Made by a program: the position numbers and the translations under genes. Positions 51,753 to 62,458 of a DNA stretch of 64,000 nucleotides are shown one piece after another; position 1 is the first letter of the stretch; every line of letters starts with the position of its first letter. Under the pieces are notes generated by a model, which saw only the letters and a list, made by a program, of their open reading frames with translations, searched no databases and had not been told where the DNA came from. The stretch covers positions 1,612,001 to 1,676,000 of the forward strand of contig NZ_CP135439.1 in assembly GCF_032341995.1 (NCBI RefSeq), read 5' to 3'. This DNA comes from Domibacillus sp. DTU_2020_1001157_1_SI_ALB_TIR_016 (GTDB taxonomy: Bacteria > Bacillota > Bacilli > Bacillales > Domibacillaceae).

Positions 51753-52817
51753 ATGGCAAAATGGGAAGGTTTATTACATCAGTACAAAGAATTCTTACCG
51801 GTTACCGAAGATACACCGGCACTTTCATTAATGGAAGGAAACACACCGCTTATTCCGCTTGTGAACATTTCTAAAAAATTAGGTGTGAACATTCATGTTA
51901 AAGTAGAAGGTGCCAACCCGACCGGCTCCTTTAAAGACCGCGGTATGGTTATGGCTGTAGCCAAAGCAAAAGAAGAAGGAAGCAACACGGTCATCTGCGC
52001 GTCAACAGGGAATACATCAGCGGCAGCAGCTGCTTATGCATCCCGTGCCGGCATGAAAACAATCGTAGTTATTCCAGATGGCAAAATTGCTCTTGGTAAA
52101 TTAGCGCAGGCGATGATGTACGGAGCAGAAATTGTTGCGATTGAAGGAAACTTCGATGAAGCACTGGCGATGGTCCGCAGTATCAGTGAGAAATCACCAA
52201 TTACGCTTGTAAACTCGGTAAACCCATACCGGATCGAAGGGCAAAAAACAGCGGCGTTTGAAGTATGCGACCAGCTTGGACAAGCACCGGACGTTTTAGC
52301 GATTCCAGTTGGAAATGCCGGCAATATTACGGCATACTGGAAAGGCTTTAAAGAATACAATGAAAAATTCGGCACAGGCCTTCCACGCATGCACGGATTT
52401 GAAGCTGAAGGAGCGGCAGCGATCGTTCAAGGTGCACCAATTGCACAGCCGGAAACAGTCGCAACAGCAATCCGTATCGGTAACCCGGCCAGCTGGAAAT
52501 TTGCAGAAGCAGCGCGTGATGAGTCTGGCGGTAAAATCGATTTTGTAACAGATGCAGAAATTCTAGAAGCGTATGAAATGATGACACGCGAAGAAGGAAT
52601 CTTTGCTGAGCCGGCTTCAAATGCTTCTATCGCCGGTATCATCAAACATGTAAAATCAGGCGAAATCGAGCAGGGAGCAAACATTGTTGCTGTACTGACT
52701 GGAAACGGCTTGAAAGATCCGCAAACAGCGATTTCACAAATCGAGAAAAAACCAACAGTTCTGCCAAACAATGAAGAAGCGGTGTTCAACTTTATCCGTG
52801 GAGTGGTCGAAGCATGA
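51753..52817 (+). CDS. thrC: Threonine synthase
   Basis: 354 residues, two bases after hom. The PLP lysine is in [12 protein letters not shown] near residue 58; the phosphate loop is [10 protein letters not shown] and the [20 protein letters not shown] is [11 protein letters not shown]. It converts O-phosphohomoserine to threonine. GAAGGAGAAGGAGCATAATC precedes the ATG. Overlaps thrB by four bases. Confidence 0.95.
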   Translation: MAKWEGLLHQYKEFLPVTEDTPALSLMEGNTPLIPLVNISKKLGVNIHVKVEGANPTGSFKDRGMVMAVAKAKEEGSNTVICASTGNTSAAAAAYASRAGMKTIVVIPDGKIALGKLAQAMMYGAEIVAIEGNFDEALAMVRSISEKSPITLVNSVNPYRIEGQKTAAFEVCDQLGQAPDVLAIPVGNAGNITAYWKGFKEYNEKFGTGLPRMHGFEAEGAAAIVQGAPIAQPETVATAIRIGNPASWKFAEAARDESGGKIDFVTDAEILEAYEMMTREEGIFAEPASNASIAGIIKHVKSGEIEQGANIVAVLTGNGLKDPQTAISQIEKKPTVLPNNEEAVFNFIRGVVEA

Positions 52818-53704
52818 TGTTTTCCGGCTCTTTGAAAGTGCCGGCATCAACGGCCAATTTAGGGCCTGGATTTGACTCGATCGGCCTGGCTTTTAACCTT
52901 TATTTAACGGTGGACGTCAAGCAGGCGGAGGAGTGGGCATTTTCCCACGAATCCGATCTGCTTGCCGGTCTTCCGGAAGATGAGCGCCATTTAATTGCGG
53001 TCGTAGCGAAGAAAACAGCCGCCCTGCGCGGCGTCGAGATGACACCGGTAGAAGCTGTGCTGAAAAGTGAAATTCCGCTTGCACGCGGGCTTGGAAGCAG
53101 TGCAGCAGCGATTGCGGCAGGTATTGAAATTGCAGACCGTTTTGCAAACCTGGGATTATCAGATGAAGAAAAATTAAACATTGGCGATCAATTTGAAGGG
53201 CATCCTGATAATATTGGTGCGTCTTTGTTTGGCGGAATGGTATGCGGCGTGTCTCTTGGCGAGCATGCCGAACTATTAACACTTCCTGCACCAGACGTAG
53301 ACCTGGTTGCGCTTGTGCCGCCGTATGAGCTGAAAACCGAGGATGCACGTAATGCGCTGCCGGATTCGTTCAGCCGTAAAGATGCGGTTTTGGCGAGCGC
53401 GGTTTCAAACATGCTTGTCGCGGCTTTTATGCAGCATGATTACGAAACAGCCGGGCGCATGATGGAACGCGATGTTTTTCATGAGCCGTACCGGGCCGAA
53501 CTCATTAAAGAATTTTATCCGGCACGTACACTGGCAAAATCATTGGATGCTTATGCAACGGTGATCAGCGGTGCAGGCCCAACCGTACTGACACTTGCTC
53601 CGCGCGGCAAAGGTGAAAGCATTGCGGCGGCATTCCGGGAGCAGTTTTCAGACTGTGATGTTTTACAGTTAAATGTAGAAGCAAATGGCCCAGTGTGGCA
53701 GTAA
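52814..53704 (+). CDS. thrB: Homoserine kinase
   Basis: 296 residues of the GHMP kinase family, starting at ATG 52814 (or 52817). It has [19 protein letters not shown] at the N-terminus, the ATP motif [15 protein letters not shown], and the C-terminal [11 protein letters not shown]. It phosphorylates homoserine for thrC. Gene order hom-thrC-thrB is the normal Bacillus one. A terminator follows directly. Confidence 0.95.
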   Translation: MMFSGSLKVPASTANLGPGFDSIGLAFNLYLTVDVKQAEEWAFSHESDLLAGLPEDERHLIAVVAKKTAALRGVEMTPVEAVLKSEIPLARGLGSSAAAIAAGIEIADRFANLGLSDEEKLNIGDQFEGHPDNIGASLFGGMVCGVSLGEHAELLTLPAPDVDLVALVPPYELKTEDARNALPDSFSRKDAVLASAVSNMLVAAFMQHDYETAGRMMERDVFHEPYRAELIKEFYPARTLAKSLDAYATVISGAGPTVLTLAPRGKGESIAAAFREQFSDCDVLQLNVEANGPVWQ

Positions 53705-53736
53705 AAAAACCGGCGGAGCGTTCCGCCGGTTTTTTG
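53703..53736 (+). terminator. Threonine operon terminator
   Basis: AAAACCGGCGGA / TCCGCCGGTTTT hairpin followed by T6. Confidence 0.85.
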
Positions 53737-53760
53737 CATGAAAAAGGGCAGACAAAGGAG

Positions 53761-53788
53761 TTGACATTTTTGCAAAACGCTTTATAAT
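53761..53788 (+). promoter_or_regulatory. Strong promoter of the sRNA candidate
   Basis: Consensus TTGACA (53761-53766), 16-bp spacer, TATAAT (53783-53788). The palindrome TGAGATTCATTCTCA (53795-53809), a 7-1-7 Fur-family box, lies at the expected transcription start. Confidence 0.8.
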
Positions 53789-53794
53789 TGAAAT

Positions 53795-53876
53795 TGAGAT
53801 TCATTCTCATTAACCCCCTCTTATGAGTATGAATTGAACATCCGACTTGTGACGGCTTTCGAGCCGTCTTTTTTTC
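53795..53876 (+). ncRNA. fsrA: Fur-controlled small RNA, FsrA-like
   Basis: About 80 nt between a consensus promoter with a Fur box at the start point and an intrinsic terminator GACGGCT-TTCG-AGCCGTC plus T7 (53851-53875). There is no useful open frame (only ATG AGT ATG AAT TGA). After the box comes an unpaired C-rich run AACCCCCTCTTATG. Size, Fur control and the C-rich seed fit FsrA, the 84-nt iron-sparing sRNA of B. subtilis that pairs with G-rich ribosome-binding sites. The assignment is by resemblance; the sequence was not compared. Confidence 0.6.
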
Positions 53877-53931
53877 TTGCAAAAAACGCCCGTTTCTACT
53901 ACCGTAGAAAAAGACGAAAGGGGCGACGAGC

Positions 53932-54801
53932 ATGAAAATGAGAGTATCAGCCGTGCAGTATCACCTGCACACCATTGATTCATTTGATGAGTTTGCAAAA
54001 CAATGCGAACACTACATAAAAACAGCGATGGAATTTGAAGCGGAATTTATTCTATTTCCGGAGTTCTTTACAACACAGCTTTTGTCCATCGGCGATGAGA
54101 AAACGGGTGAAGCACTTAAAATTACCGATCTGCCGCTGTTTACAGAAAGGTATGAGCGGCTGTTTTCAGGCTTTGCCAAAGAATATGACGTGCATATTAT
54201 CGGCGGCACGCACGTAACAGAATGGAAAGGCGGCATTCAAAATACGGCGTATTTGTTTTATCCGGACGGTTCGTATCAAATGCAGTCGAAATTGCATATT
54301 ACACCGGCTGAAGTAGAAGGCTGGAATATGCAGCAGGGTGAAACGTTCCGCATTTTCGAAACGGAAAAAGGAACGATTGCCATCCTGACCTGCTATGATA
54401 TTGAATTTCCTGAAGTGGTCCGCATGGCAAAAGCGAAGGGTGCAGATGTGATTTTTTGCCCGTCTTGTACAGATGACATGCACGGTTTTCACCGTGTCCG
54501 CTATACGAGCCACGCCCGGGCGGTTGAAAACCAAATTTATGTGGTCGGCGCCAGCACGGTCGGCTCACTGCCAACGGTTGACTTAATGCGGTCGAATGTC
54601 GGGCAGGCGGTCGTGATTTCACCGAACGACATTCCATTCCCGCCAGGCGGTATTGTGGCAGAAGGGATTATGAATGATGATATGATTATTACAGCTGATC
54701 TGGATTTAGCGCTTTTGTACGAAGTACGCAAAAAAGGGTCCGTTACTACATGGCGTGACCGGCGGACAGACTTATATCCAGATTGGTGGGATCAGGATTG
54801 A
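53932..54801 (+). CDS. Carbon-nitrogen hydrolase (nitrilase superfamily)
   Basis: 289 residues. The Glu-Lys-Cys triad is visible in LILFPEFF-type FPEFFTT (Glu near 43), SKLHITPAE (Lys near 121) and LTCYDIEFPE (Cys near 155). Such enzymes hydrolyse amides of small molecules. In B. subtilis YhcX a nitrilase and a GNAT domain are on one chain; here they are separate overlapping genes with the hydrolase first. GAAAGGGGCGACGAGC precedes ATG 53932. Confidence 0.85.
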   Translation: MKMRVSAVQYHLHTIDSFDEFAKQCEHYIKTAMEFEAEFILFPEFFTTQLLSIGDEKTGEALKITDLPLFTERYERLFSGFAKEYDVHIIGGTHVTEWKGGIQNTAYLFYPDGSYQMQSKLHITPAEVEGWNMQQGETFRIFETEKGTIAILTCYDIEFPEVVRMAKAKGADVIFCPSCTDDMHGFHRVRYTSHARAVENQIYVVGASTVGSLPTVDLMRSNVGQAVVISPNDIPFPPGGIVAEGIMNDDMIITADLDLALLYEVRKKGSVTTWRDRRTDLYPDWWDQD

Positions 54802-55466
54802 CCTACTACCAGGAATATTTTGCGTTTCAGGATAAAAAGCCGATAAAAGCCATCGTCCGTAATTATACGAAGCAGGACTTTAACGGACTGCTTGATGTGC
54901 AAAGAGCGGCTTTTCCGCCGCCATTCCCGCCGGAGCTATGGTGGAATACCGAGCAATTGCAAAATCATGTTGACCTGTTTCCAGAAGGAGCACTTTGTGT
55001 CGAGATTGAAGGAGAGATAGCCGGTTCGATGACCGCATTGATCATTCAATACGAGCCCGGCGATACACATTCGTGGGAAGAGGTAACGGACAATGGATAT
55101 ATCCGTAATCATAATCCAGACGGCAATACGCTGTATGTTGTCGATATTTGCGTCAAGCCTGCCTTTCGAAAGCTGGGCCTCGCGAAAAAAATGGTCGAGG
55201 CCATGTACCAAACTGTTGTTCACTTAAATCTTGAACGGCTCCTTGGCGGCGGACGGATGCCCAGCTATCATCCCTATGCAGATACGCTCACTCCGGAGCA
55301 GTATCTCCAAAAAGTCATCTCCGGAGAGATTTATGACACAGTCGTTACGTTTCTAATGCGTGCCGGCCGCGTGCCGGTCGGCGTTCTGCGCGATTACCTG
55401 GATGATGAGGAATCCAAAAACTGTGCAGCTCTCATGGAATGGAAAAATCCTTTCCGAAAGGGTTGA
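54798..55466 (+). CDS. GNAT acetyltransferase coupled to the nitrilase gene
   Basis: 222 residues if started at TTG 54798, which overlaps the nitrilase stop in TTGA and has GGTGGGATCAGGA upstream; TTG 54783 and GTG 54786 are in the same frame. GNAT motifs are LYVVDICVKPAFRKLGLAKK (acetyl-CoA loop) and the preceding DVQRAAFPPPFPPELWW. The overlap shows coupling with the hydrolase; the two probably act on one metabolite. The final 25 residues are polar. Confidence 0.8.
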   Translation: MTYYQEYFAFQDKKPIKAIVRNYTKQDFNGLLDVQRAAFPPPFPPELWWNTEQLQNHVDLFPEGALCVEIEGEIAGSMTALIIQYEPGDTHSWEEVTDNGYIRNHNPDGNTLYVVDICVKPAFRKLGLAKKMVEAMYQTVVHLNLERLLGGGRMPSYHPYADTLTPEQYLQKVISGEIYDTVVTFLMRAGRVPVGVLRDYLDDEESKNCAALMEWKNPFRKG

Positions 55467-55491
55467 TATTTTAAATTGATTGTATTATGAT
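55463..55491 (+). promoter_or_regulatory. Promoter of the trp operon
   Basis: TTGATA (55463-55468), 17-bp spacer, TATGAT (55486-55491), followed by the first T-box leader. Confidence 0.6.
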
Positions 55492-55497
55492 AATAAT

Positions 55498-55765
55498 CAG
55501 TCAAATAACAAAGCGTTGAAGAAGAAGAGTAGCGCTGTGAAATGCTAAAGAGAGCCGGCGGTTGGTGCAAGCCGGTGCGGGAAACAGTGTGAATGGGCTT
55601 CTGAGCTCCGGACCGAACATAATGAGTAGGCTCCGGCGTCCGTCTTACGTTACAAGGAACAGGCAGAAATGAATTCTGCTGTTAAAGTGGGCTGCAGTTT
55701 GCGGCCAATAAAGGTGGTACCACGGCTCCCCGTCCTTTTAGTGATGAGGGGGCCTTTTTGTATAT
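55498..55765 (+). ncRNA. T-box leader 1 (tryptophan specifier)
   Basis: Stem I contains AGAGTAGC and AGAGAGCC near the 5' side and GAATGGG on the 3' side, giving specifier codon TGG at 55594-55596. The T-box sequence AGGTGGTACCACGG (55712-55725) is followed by the terminator CCCCGTCC ... GAGGGGGCCTTTTTG. Uncharged tRNA-Trp would favour readthrough. Confidence 0.9.
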
Positions 55766-55789
55766 AAAAATACGTTGATCGGAAAAAGT

Positions 55790-56003
55790 AAAGCAGACAA
55801 GCGCGTTAAAGAGAGCCGGGATGGTGGAAACCGGTACGAAGCTCCTGCTTGAATGGGTCCGTGAGTGGCAGCTTGAACGAGAAAGTAGAGCGCCCGGCAG
55901 CCGGCCGTTAACCGGATTTAAGGGGAAGCATTTGCTTCAACGAGAGGTGGCACCGCGGGAAACCGTCCTCCATAGATGATGATCATCTATGGAGTTTTTT
56001 TAT
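55790..56003 (+). ncRNA. T-box leader 2 (tryptophan specifier)
   Basis: A second complete T-box directly after the first. The specifier is TGG at 55854-55856 in GAATGGG, the T-box is AGGTGGCACCGCGG (55945-55958), and the terminator is CTCCATAGATGAT / ATCATCTATGGAG with T7 ending at the trpE leader. Two boxes in series require two uncharged tRNAs for readthrough. Confidence 0.9.
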
Positions 56004-56024
56004 GCCTTGAAAGGAGAATGGAAG

Positions 56025-57419
56025 ATGAATTTACAAACAACGCTAGCCTACAAACTAAAAGAAATAGAAGGGGACATGATTACACCGATCTCTATTTATC
56101 GTTTGCTTTCCGGCTCCCAAAAAATGCTGTTTGAATCATCAGCTAAACATGAAGAAAGCGGGCGCTACTCTTTTATTGCAGTAGATCCAATCGCCGAGTT
56201 CAAAGCGGATGCAGCCGGATACGAATTGAGCAAAAAAGATGGAACAAAAGAAACCGGGTCGGGCAAATTTATGGACAAGCTCAAGTCTATTATGCCTGTT
56301 CAGGAGAAGCAGCCGTATCCGTTCCCATTCTTCGGAGGAGCAGCCGGCTACATTGGCTATGATACGGTGTTCTTTGAAGAAAAAATTGGCGAGCCGCTAA
56401 CAGATGAGCTCGGCATGCCGGATGTGCACATGATGTTTTACGATACGTTTGTCGTCTACGATCACCTGATGCAGCGTGTAACGATTGCTGCAGTTGACTT
56501 GTTCGGCGGCCGGACAGAAGAAGAAATGGAAACGGCGATCGAGACGATCTACAACGATATTCATACCGGCCAAAAGCCGGATAGCAGGCAAGAAACACAG
56601 GCACTTATGTTCAGCTCGGGCCTTGAGCGGAATACCTTCTGCCAAATGGTTGAGCGGGCGAAGGAGCATATCATTCGCGGAGACATTTTCCAAGTCGTTC
56701 TTTCTCAACGCTTATCTTCTCCGTTTGAAGGCGATCCGTTTACGCTTTACCGCCGCCTGCGGACGTCTAATCCGTCGCCGTATATGTTTTATATTGATTT
56801 TGAAGGCTATACCGTTCTTGGGACGTCACCGGAAAGCCTTGTAAAGGTAAGCAGCCGGACGGTTACAACCAATCCAATTGCCGGAACACGCCCGCGCGGC
56901 AGTTCACCGGAAGAAGATGCGCGCCTGGCAGAAGAGCTGCTCGCAGATGAAAAAGAAATCGCCGAGCACCGTATGCTTGTGGACCTCGGCCGTAACGATG
57001 TAGGAAAAATTTCTGAAATTGGTTCTGTTACACTCGATAAATATATGAAGATTGAAAGATATAAGCACGTCATGCATATCGTGTCTGAAGTATCGGGCGA
57101 ATTAAAAGAAGACTATCATCCGCTTGATGCTTTAACCGCCTGCCTGCCTGCAGGAACTGTAAGTGGTGCACCAAAAATCCGCGCGATGCAGATTATTAAC
57201 GATTTGGAGCCGGTAAAACGAGGCGTTTACTCGGGTGCAGTCGGCTATTTATCCGCAACTGGCAGCATGGACTTTGCCCTGGCGATCCGTACAATGGTTA
57301 TTAAAGACGGCAAAGCGCACGTACAGGCTGGCGCAGGGATTGTATATGACTCGGTGCCGGAAACCGAATACGAAGAAACAATGCACAAAGCAAAAGCATT
57401 ACTGGAGGTGCAAAAATGA
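56025..57419 (+). CDS. trpE: Anthranilate synthase component I
   Basis: 464 residues from ATG 56025, eight bases after AAAGGAG. The chorismate-utilising domain shows SPEMFYL-equivalent [35 protein letters not shown] and [13 protein letters not shown]. The N-terminal tryptophan feedback region includes LESS-type [16 protein letters not shown]. It makes anthranilate from chorismate with the TrpG part of the next gene, which it overlaps by four bases. Confidence 0.95.
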   Translation: MNLQTTLAYKLKEIEGDMITPISIYRLLSGSQKMLFESSAKHEESGRYSFIAVDPIAEFKADAAGYELSKKDGTKETGSGKFMDKLKSIMPVQEKQPYPFPFFGGAAGYIGYDTVFFEEKIGEPLTDELGMPDVHMMFYDTFVVYDHLMQRVTIAAVDLFGGRTEEEMETAIETIYNDIHTGQKPDSRQETQALMFSSGLERNTFCQMVERAKEHIIRGDIFQVVLSQRLSSPFEGDPFTLYRRLRTSNPSPYMFYIDFEGYTVLGTSPESLVKVSSRTVTTNPIAGTRPRGSSPEEDARLAEELLADEKEIAEHRMLVDLGRNDVGKISEIGSVTLDKYMKIERYKHVMHIVSEVSGELKEDYHPLDALTACLPAGTVSGAPKIRAMQIINDLEPVKRGVYSGAVGYLSATGSMDFALAIRTMVIKDGKAHVQAGAGIVYDSVPETEYEETMHKAKALLEVQK

Positions 57420-59032
57420 TTTTATTGATTGATAATTATGACTCTTTTACTTATAACCTATATCAGCAAATCAGCAGGATCGGCAAAAACGTCCGGGTTG
57501 TGCGAAACGATGAAATAACGATTGATGAAATTGAAGCTCTTGAGCCAGAAGCGATCGTCATTTCTCCTGGACCGGGCACACCGGAAGAAGCGGGCATCTC
57601 AATTGAGGTGGTTCATGCTTTTTACCATCGCATTCCAATACTCGGGATCTGCCTTGGACACCAGGCCATTGCGGCGGCATTTGGAACGGATATTATTCAG
57701 GCAAAAACAATTAAACACGGCAAACTCTCGATGGTCCGCCACGAAGGAAAAGGGTTGTTTGCAGCTGTACAGGGCCCGGTTCCGGTCATGCGGTATCATT
57801 CTTTAGTCGCGGACCGCAAAACGCTCAGCCCGAAACTTGAAGTGATCGCGGAATCGGTCGATGATAATGAAATTATGGCTCTCCGCCACAAGGAATATCC
57901 GGTATTTGGCCTGCAGTTCCATCCAGAATCAATCGGCACAGAAATGGGGGATGAGCTGATTGCTGAATTTTTCCGTTCTTACCGGAAAGAGAAAAATATG
58001 AAAAAGTATTTACTCAAGCTTGCAGAAGGCCAGTCTCTTTCATTTGATGAAATGACGGATGCGGTTGAAGAAATTTTACAGGAAGATATTTCTGACAGTG
58101 AAATCGCTGCATTTTTAATGGCGCTGAAAGCAAAAGGCGAAACGGTCGACGAAATTGCTGCACTGGTTCATGTGCTTCGCCAAAATGCCGTATCCACCCG
58201 GACCGCCTGGAAAAATGTTATGGACAACTGCGGAACGGGGGGCGACGGCTCTCAAAGTTTTAATATTTCGACGACTTCCGCTTTCGTACTGGCTGGTGCG
58301 GGCGTCACAGTCGCGAAACACGGCAACCGGAGTGTATCGAGCAAAACTGGAAGTGCCGACGTGCTTGAGCACCTTGGCGTATCACTGGACTTTGTAGCGG
58401 GTGAAACTGATAAACTTTTAGATGAAAACGGGATTACGTTCTTGTTTGCCCCGCACGTTCATCCGAAAATGAAACGGATTATGAAAGTACGGCGCGATTT
58501 AAAAATTCCGACCATTTTCAACTTGATCGGACCGTTAACGAATCCGGTTCAGCTTGATACACAGCTGCTCGGTATTTACCGTCGTGATATGCTTGAGATG
58601 ATGGCAGATGTATTAAACCGGCTTGGACGCAAGCGGGCCGTTGTGCTGAACGGTGCCGGCTACATGGACGAAGCGTCTTTAGCAGGGGAAAACCATCTGG
58701 TTGTGCTTGAGGACGGCGAGGTGAACAAAATGATTATTACACCGGAATCTGTCGGCCTGCCTGTTTATCCACTCGATGAAATCAAAGGCGGCGAAGCGGT
58801 TGAAAATGCACAAATTTTAAAGCGTATTTTAGAAGGAGAAGAACAGGGTGCCTGCCGGGACACGGTTCTCCTCAATGCTGGCATTGGATTGTTTGCCTGC
58901 GGAAAAGCGAAAACGGTGAAAGAAGGCGTAGATATGGCGAGAGAAAGCATTGACTCGGGCGCTGCACTCTCAAAGCTGAACTACCTTGTTAACTACTCGA
59001 AATCCAGACAGAAAGAAGCGGTGTTCGGATGA
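57416..59032 (+). CDS. trpGD: Fused anthranilate synthase glutaminase / anthranilate phosphoribosyltransferase
   Basis: 538 residues in one unbroken frame. Residues 1-190 are Trp[14 protein letters not shown], catalytic Cys79 in LGICLGHQ, and [10 protein letters not shown] with His/Glu. Residues 195-538 are Trp[60 protein letters not shown]. The join is [16 protein letters not shown], where Met195 (57998) has its own site GGAAAGAG six bases upstream, so free TrpD might also be made. Bacillus species usually have separate genes; such a fusion is best known from enteric bacteria. Confidence 0.93.
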   Translation: MILLIDNYDSFTYNLYQQISRIGKNVRVVRNDEITIDEIEALEPEAIVISPGPGTPEEAGISIEVVHAFYHRIPILGICLGHQAIAAAFGTDIIQAKTIKHGKLSMVRHEGKGLFAAVQGPVPVMRYHSLVADRKTLSPKLEVIAESVDDNEIMALRHKEYPVFGLQFHPESIGTEMGDELIAEFFRSYRKEKNMKKYLLKLAEGQSLSFDEMTDAVEEILQEDISDSEIAAFLMALKAKGETVDEIAALVHVLRQNAVSTRTAWKNVMDNCGTGGDGSQSFNISTTSAFVLAGAGVTVAKHGNRSVSSKTGSADVLEHLGVSLDFVAGETDKLLDENGITFLFAPHVHPKMKRIMKVRRDLKIPTIFNLIGPLTNPVQLDTQLLGIYRRDMLEMMADVLNRLGRKRAVVLNGAGYMDEASLAGENHLVVLEDGEVNKMIITPESVGLPVYPLDEIKGGEAVENAQILKRILEGEEQGACRDTVLLNAGIGLFACGKAKTVKEGVDMARESIDSGAALSKLNYLVNYSKSRQKEAVFG

Positions 59033-59799
59033 CAACCATTTTAGATAAAATTATTGATAAAAAAAGAGAAGAAGTGACCCTGCTGAAAACCGCTGGTCTG
59101 TCCTACGGGGCGGACCGGAAGCCGGTTTCGTTTTACGAACGAATTGCCGCTTCCAAAACAATGGCATTGATCGCGGAAGTGAAAAGAGCATCGCCTTCAA
59201 AGGGGGATATAAATATCGGTGTGGATCCCGTCCAACAAGCATCTATTTATGCCGAAAACGGTGCAGATGCTGTCTCGGTTTTAACGGATACGCCCTTTTT
59301 CAAAGGAACGATGAACGATTTAGAAGCGGTAAAAGCAAGTGTTGAAATTCCTGTGCTGAACAAAGACTTTATCATTGACCCTATCCAGATCGACCGTGCT
59401 TTTGCATCAGGCGGGGATATTATTTTATTGATTGCAGCGGCGCTTGAAGACGATGATATGAAGCGTCTGTACACACACGCAAAGGAAAAATCGCTTGATG
59501 TGCTTGTAGAAGTACACGATGAAGTGGAAATGGAACGGGCGCTCCGCCTTGGCGCAAACTTGATTGGGATTAACAACCGGAATTTAAAAACATTCGATAT
59601 TGATTTGGCCGTGACAGAGCGGCTGCTTCGTTCATATGGACGGGAAAACGCCTTTTTTGTTTCCGAAAGCGGCATTCAAACAGCGGATGATGCGGTCCGC
59701 ATGAAAGAAGCGGGAGCGCGTGCCTTGCTTGTAGGGGAAACGTTAATGAGAGCGGGTAATGTTGGGGAAACGGTCCGTTCATTGAAAGTGGGGCTGTAA
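59029..59799 (+). CDS. trpC: Indole-3-glycerol phosphate synthase
   Basis: 256 residues; ATG overlaps the trpGD stop (ATGA). TIM-barrel signatures [41 protein letters not shown] and [11 protein letters not shown]. Converts CdRP to indole-3-glycerol phosphate. Confidence 0.95.
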   Translation: MTTILDKIIDKKREEVTLLKTAGLSYGADRKPVSFYERIAASKTMALIAEVKRASPSKGDINIGVDPVQQASIYAENGADAVSVLTDTPFFKGTMNDLEAVKASVEIPVLNKDFIIDPIQIDRAFASGGDIILLIAAALEDDDMKRLYTHAKEKSLDVLVEVHDEVEMERALRLGANLIGINNRNLKTFDIDLAVTERLLRSYGRENAFFVSESGIQTADDAVRMKEAGARALLVGETLMRAGNVGETVRSLKVGL

Positions 59800-60414
59800 A
59801 TGAACGTAAAAATTTGCGGCATTCAATCATTTGAAGCAGCAAGCTGGGCCAGGGAAGCGGGTGCGGACATGATCGGCTTTGTTTTTGCAGAAAGCAGCCG
59901 GAAAATTCCTTCCGAATTTGCGCGCCAGCTTGCAGAAGCAGTAGGCTCGGATGTAAAGAAAGTCGGCGTTTTTGTAAATGAATCTGAAGAAACAATTCGC
60001 TCGATTGTCGAAGAAGTTGGACTTGATTATGTGCAGCTGCATGGCGATGAGACAGCGGAATTTGCGCGCCGGATGCCGGTGCCCGTCATTAAAGCTTTTT
60101 CCGCCAAAGACGATCTTTCCTTTGAAGAGATGTTTGCCTTCCCGGCCGATTATATTTTAGTCGACAGCCCGCCCGCTGCGTTTCGGGGCGGAAGCGGCCG
60201 GACGTTTGACTGGTCCATTTTAGAGAATCCAGGTGTAGACAAATCCCGCTTGATTTTGGCAGGCGGTCTGCATCCTGATAATATTGAGGAAGCGGTCCAG
60301 TCGGTCGGTCCATTTGCTGTTGATATATCAAGCGGGGTCGAAACCGATGGACGAAAAGATGAAACAAAAATATTTCAATTTGTAGAGCGTGCGAAAGGAG
60401 CCCATCAATCATGA
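59800..60414 (+). CDS. trpF: Phosphoribosylanthranilate isomerase
   Basis: 204 residues; starts immediately after the trpC stop. [12 protein letters not shown] with catalytic Cys, [20 protein letters not shown], and [14 protein letters not shown] then [14 protein letters not shown] with the catalytic Asp. Overlaps trpB by four bases. Confidence 0.95.
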   Translation: MNVKICGIQSFEAASWAREAGADMIGFVFAESSRKIPSEFARQLAEAVGSDVKKVGVFVNESEETIRSIVEEVGLDYVQLHGDETAEFARRMPVPVIKAFSAKDDLSFEEMFAFPADYILVDSPPAAFRGGSGRTFDWSILENPGVDKSRLILAGGLHPDNIEEAVQSVGPFAVDISSGVETDGRKDETKIFQFVERAKGAHQS

Positions 60415-61622
60415 GTAAAGTATATAACCAGCCGGATGAAAAAGGGCATTTTGGAGAATATGGAGGCCGGTACGTACCGGAATCTCTTATGCGTGCCGTA
60501 AAAGAATTAGAGGAAGCTTATCAGTCAGCGATGAAAGACGAAACGTTTTTATCCGAGCTGAACCGCTATTTAACCGACTATGTCGGGCGCGAAAATCCGC
60601 TTTATTTTGCCGAAAACCTAACGAAAGCAGCAGGCGGCGCGAAAATCTATTTAAAGCGGGAAGATTTAAATCATACAGGCGCCCACAAAATCAATAACAC
60701 CATCGGACAAGCCTTGCTTGCTGTAAGAATGGGCAAGAAAAAAGTCGTAGCCGAAACCGGTGCCGGCCAGCACGGAGTCGCAACAGCAACTGTATGTGCG
60801 CTTTTAAACCTCGAGTGCGTCATTTTTATGGGGGAAGAAGACATCCGCCGCCAGGAGCTAAACGTGTTCCGAATGGAGCTTCTTGGGGCGCGCGTTGAAA
60901 GTGTTTCCCAGGGAAGCGGCACGCTGAAAGATGCTGTTAATGAAGCGCTTCGCTACTGGGTAACGAACGTTGAAGATACCCATTACATTATGGGATCCGT
61001 GCTGGGTCCGCATCCATTCCCGCAGATTGTGCGTGATTTCCAGGCGGTCATTGGGCAGGAAACAAAAAAACAGCTGCAGGAAAAAGAAGGACGTCTTCCG
61101 GATGCTGTTGTAGCCTGCATTGGCGGCGGCAGCAACGCGATGGGTATGTTCTATCCATTTATTGAAGATAAAAGCGTGAAAATGTACGGTGTTGAAGCAT
61201 CCGGCAGCGGAATCGATACAGACAAGCATGCCGCATCTATGACAATGGGCAGCGTCGGCGTCCTGCATGGCAGTAAAATGTATTTGCTGCAGGATGAAGC
61301 GGGCCAAATTCAAGAAGCTCATTCGATTTCAGCCGGTCTTGATTATCCGGGTGTTGGACCGGAACACAGCTTTTTAAAAGATTCCGGACGGGTCATCTAT
61401 GAACATATTACCGATGAAGAAGCACTTGAAGGATTTAAAGCACTGACAAAAACAGAAGGCATTATCCCGGCACTTGAAAGCTCTCATGCGATTGCGTACG
61501 CCCTGAAGCTTGCACCGAAAATGAATCAAGACGAGATTATTGCCATTTGTTTATCCGGCCGCGGCGACAAAGACGTGGCGCAAATTAAAGAGCGGTTTGA
61601 AAGAGAGGGCAAGCAGGCATGA
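60411..61622 (+). CDS. trpB: Tryptophan synthase beta chain
   Basis: 403 residues. The PLP lysine is in [15 protein letters not shown] near residue 90; the phosphate loop is [12 protein letters not shown] and the indole-tunnel region [13 protein letters not shown]. Joins indole and serine. Overlaps trpF and trpA by ATGA. Confidence 0.95.
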   Translation: MSKVYNQPDEKGHFGEYGGRYVPESLMRAVKELEEAYQSAMKDETFLSELNRYLTDYVGRENPLYFAENLTKAAGGAKIYLKREDLNHTGAHKINNTIGQALLAVRMGKKKVVAETGAGQHGVATATVCALLNLECVIFMGEEDIRRQELNVFRMELLGARVESVSQGSGTLKDAVNEALRYWVTNVEDTHYIMGSVLGPHPFPQIVRDFQAVIGQETKKQLQEKEGRLPDAVVACIGGGSNAMGMFYPFIEDKSVKMYGVEASGSGIDTDKHAASMTMGSVGVLHGSKMYLLQDEAGQIQEAHSISAGLDYPGVGPEHSFLKDSGRVIYEHITDEEALEGFKALTKTEGIIPALESSHAIAYALKLAPKMNQDEIIAICLSGRGDKDVAQIKERFEREGKQA

Positions 61623-62383
61623 CCAAGTTTAAAATGGCCGAAGCATTTCAAAAAGTAGAGCAAGAAGGGAAAAAAGCATTCACCGCTTACATTATGGCGG
61701 GTGATGGCGGGCTTCACACACTAAAGAACACCATTTTGCTTTTAGAGAAGTCCGGCGTAACCGTGATTGAGCTGGGTATACCGTTCTCCGATCCTGTCGC
61801 TGACGGCCCTGTTATTCAGGAAGCCGGCAAGCGGGCGCTCAAAGAAAAAGTCACCCTTACTCAAATTTTGGGAGAGCTTGCTTCTTTTAAAGAAGAAATC
61901 AGCGTACCGATTGTGATTATGACCTATGCAAATCCAGTGTTTAAAGTAGGGGCAGAGCGTTTTGCCCAATTGTGTGAACAAGCAGGTGTATCCGGCGTGA
62001 TTATTCCGGACGTGCCAATGGAGGAAGAAGCGGAGTTTCGGGAGCCGCTGGCGAAGCGGGACATCGCGATGATCCGCTTTGTGACACTAACCAGCTCCGA
62101 CGAGCGCATCGCCCAAACGGTGAAAGATGCAGAAGGGTTTATTTACGCGGTCACCGTTAATGGCATTACCGGCGCACGTGCCGGCTTTGCAGACGATCTC
62201 AGTGTTCATCTGTCCCGTATTGCGGAGCAAAGCCCTGTCCCGGTTCTGGCCGGATTTGGTGTATCATCAAAAGAACAAGCAGAAGAGCTGGGCGCAGCAT
62301 GCGGCGGTGTCATCGTCGGCAGTAAAATTGTCCAGCTGCTTCATGAAGGAAAAGGCGAGGAAATCAAACAGCTTATTCCTTAA
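61619..62383 (+). CDS. trpA: Tryptophan synthase alpha chain
   Basis: 254 residues; catalytic Glu in [24 protein letters not shown] segment and Asp in [23 protein letters not shown] and FGVSSKEQA phosphate sites. Splits indole-3-glycerol phosphate. Last gene of the operon; a terminator follows. Confidence 0.95.
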   Translation: MTKFKMAEAFQKVEQEGKKAFTAYIMAGDGGLHTLKNTILLLEKSGVTVIELGIPFSDPVADGPVIQEAGKRALKEKVTLTQILGELASFKEEISVPIVIMTYANPVFKVGAERFAQLCEQAGVSGVIIPDVPMEEEAEFREPLAKRDIAMIRFVTLTSSDERIAQTVKDAEGFIYAVTVNGITGARAGFADDLSVHLSRIAEQSPVPVLAGFGVSSKEQAEELGAACGGVIVGSKIVQLLHEGKGEEIKQLIP

Positions 62384-62417
62384 CCCCCTTTTTTAAAAGC
62401 AGGACAGCAAGCAATCA

Positions 62418-62458
62418 AAAACCGCCCTTTTTCCTCCGAAAAAGGGTGGTTTTTTTAA
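62418..62458. terminator. Bidirectional terminator between trpA and the ABC gene
   Basis: AAACCGCCCTTTTTC / GAAAAAGGGTGGTTT stem then T7. It serves trpA and overlaps the end of the convergent ABC gene. Confidence 0.85.

Noticed and set aside
52034..53412. Long minus-strand frames opposite thrC and thrB
   Set aside because: Antisense shadows of well-supported genes, with compositions mirrored from them.
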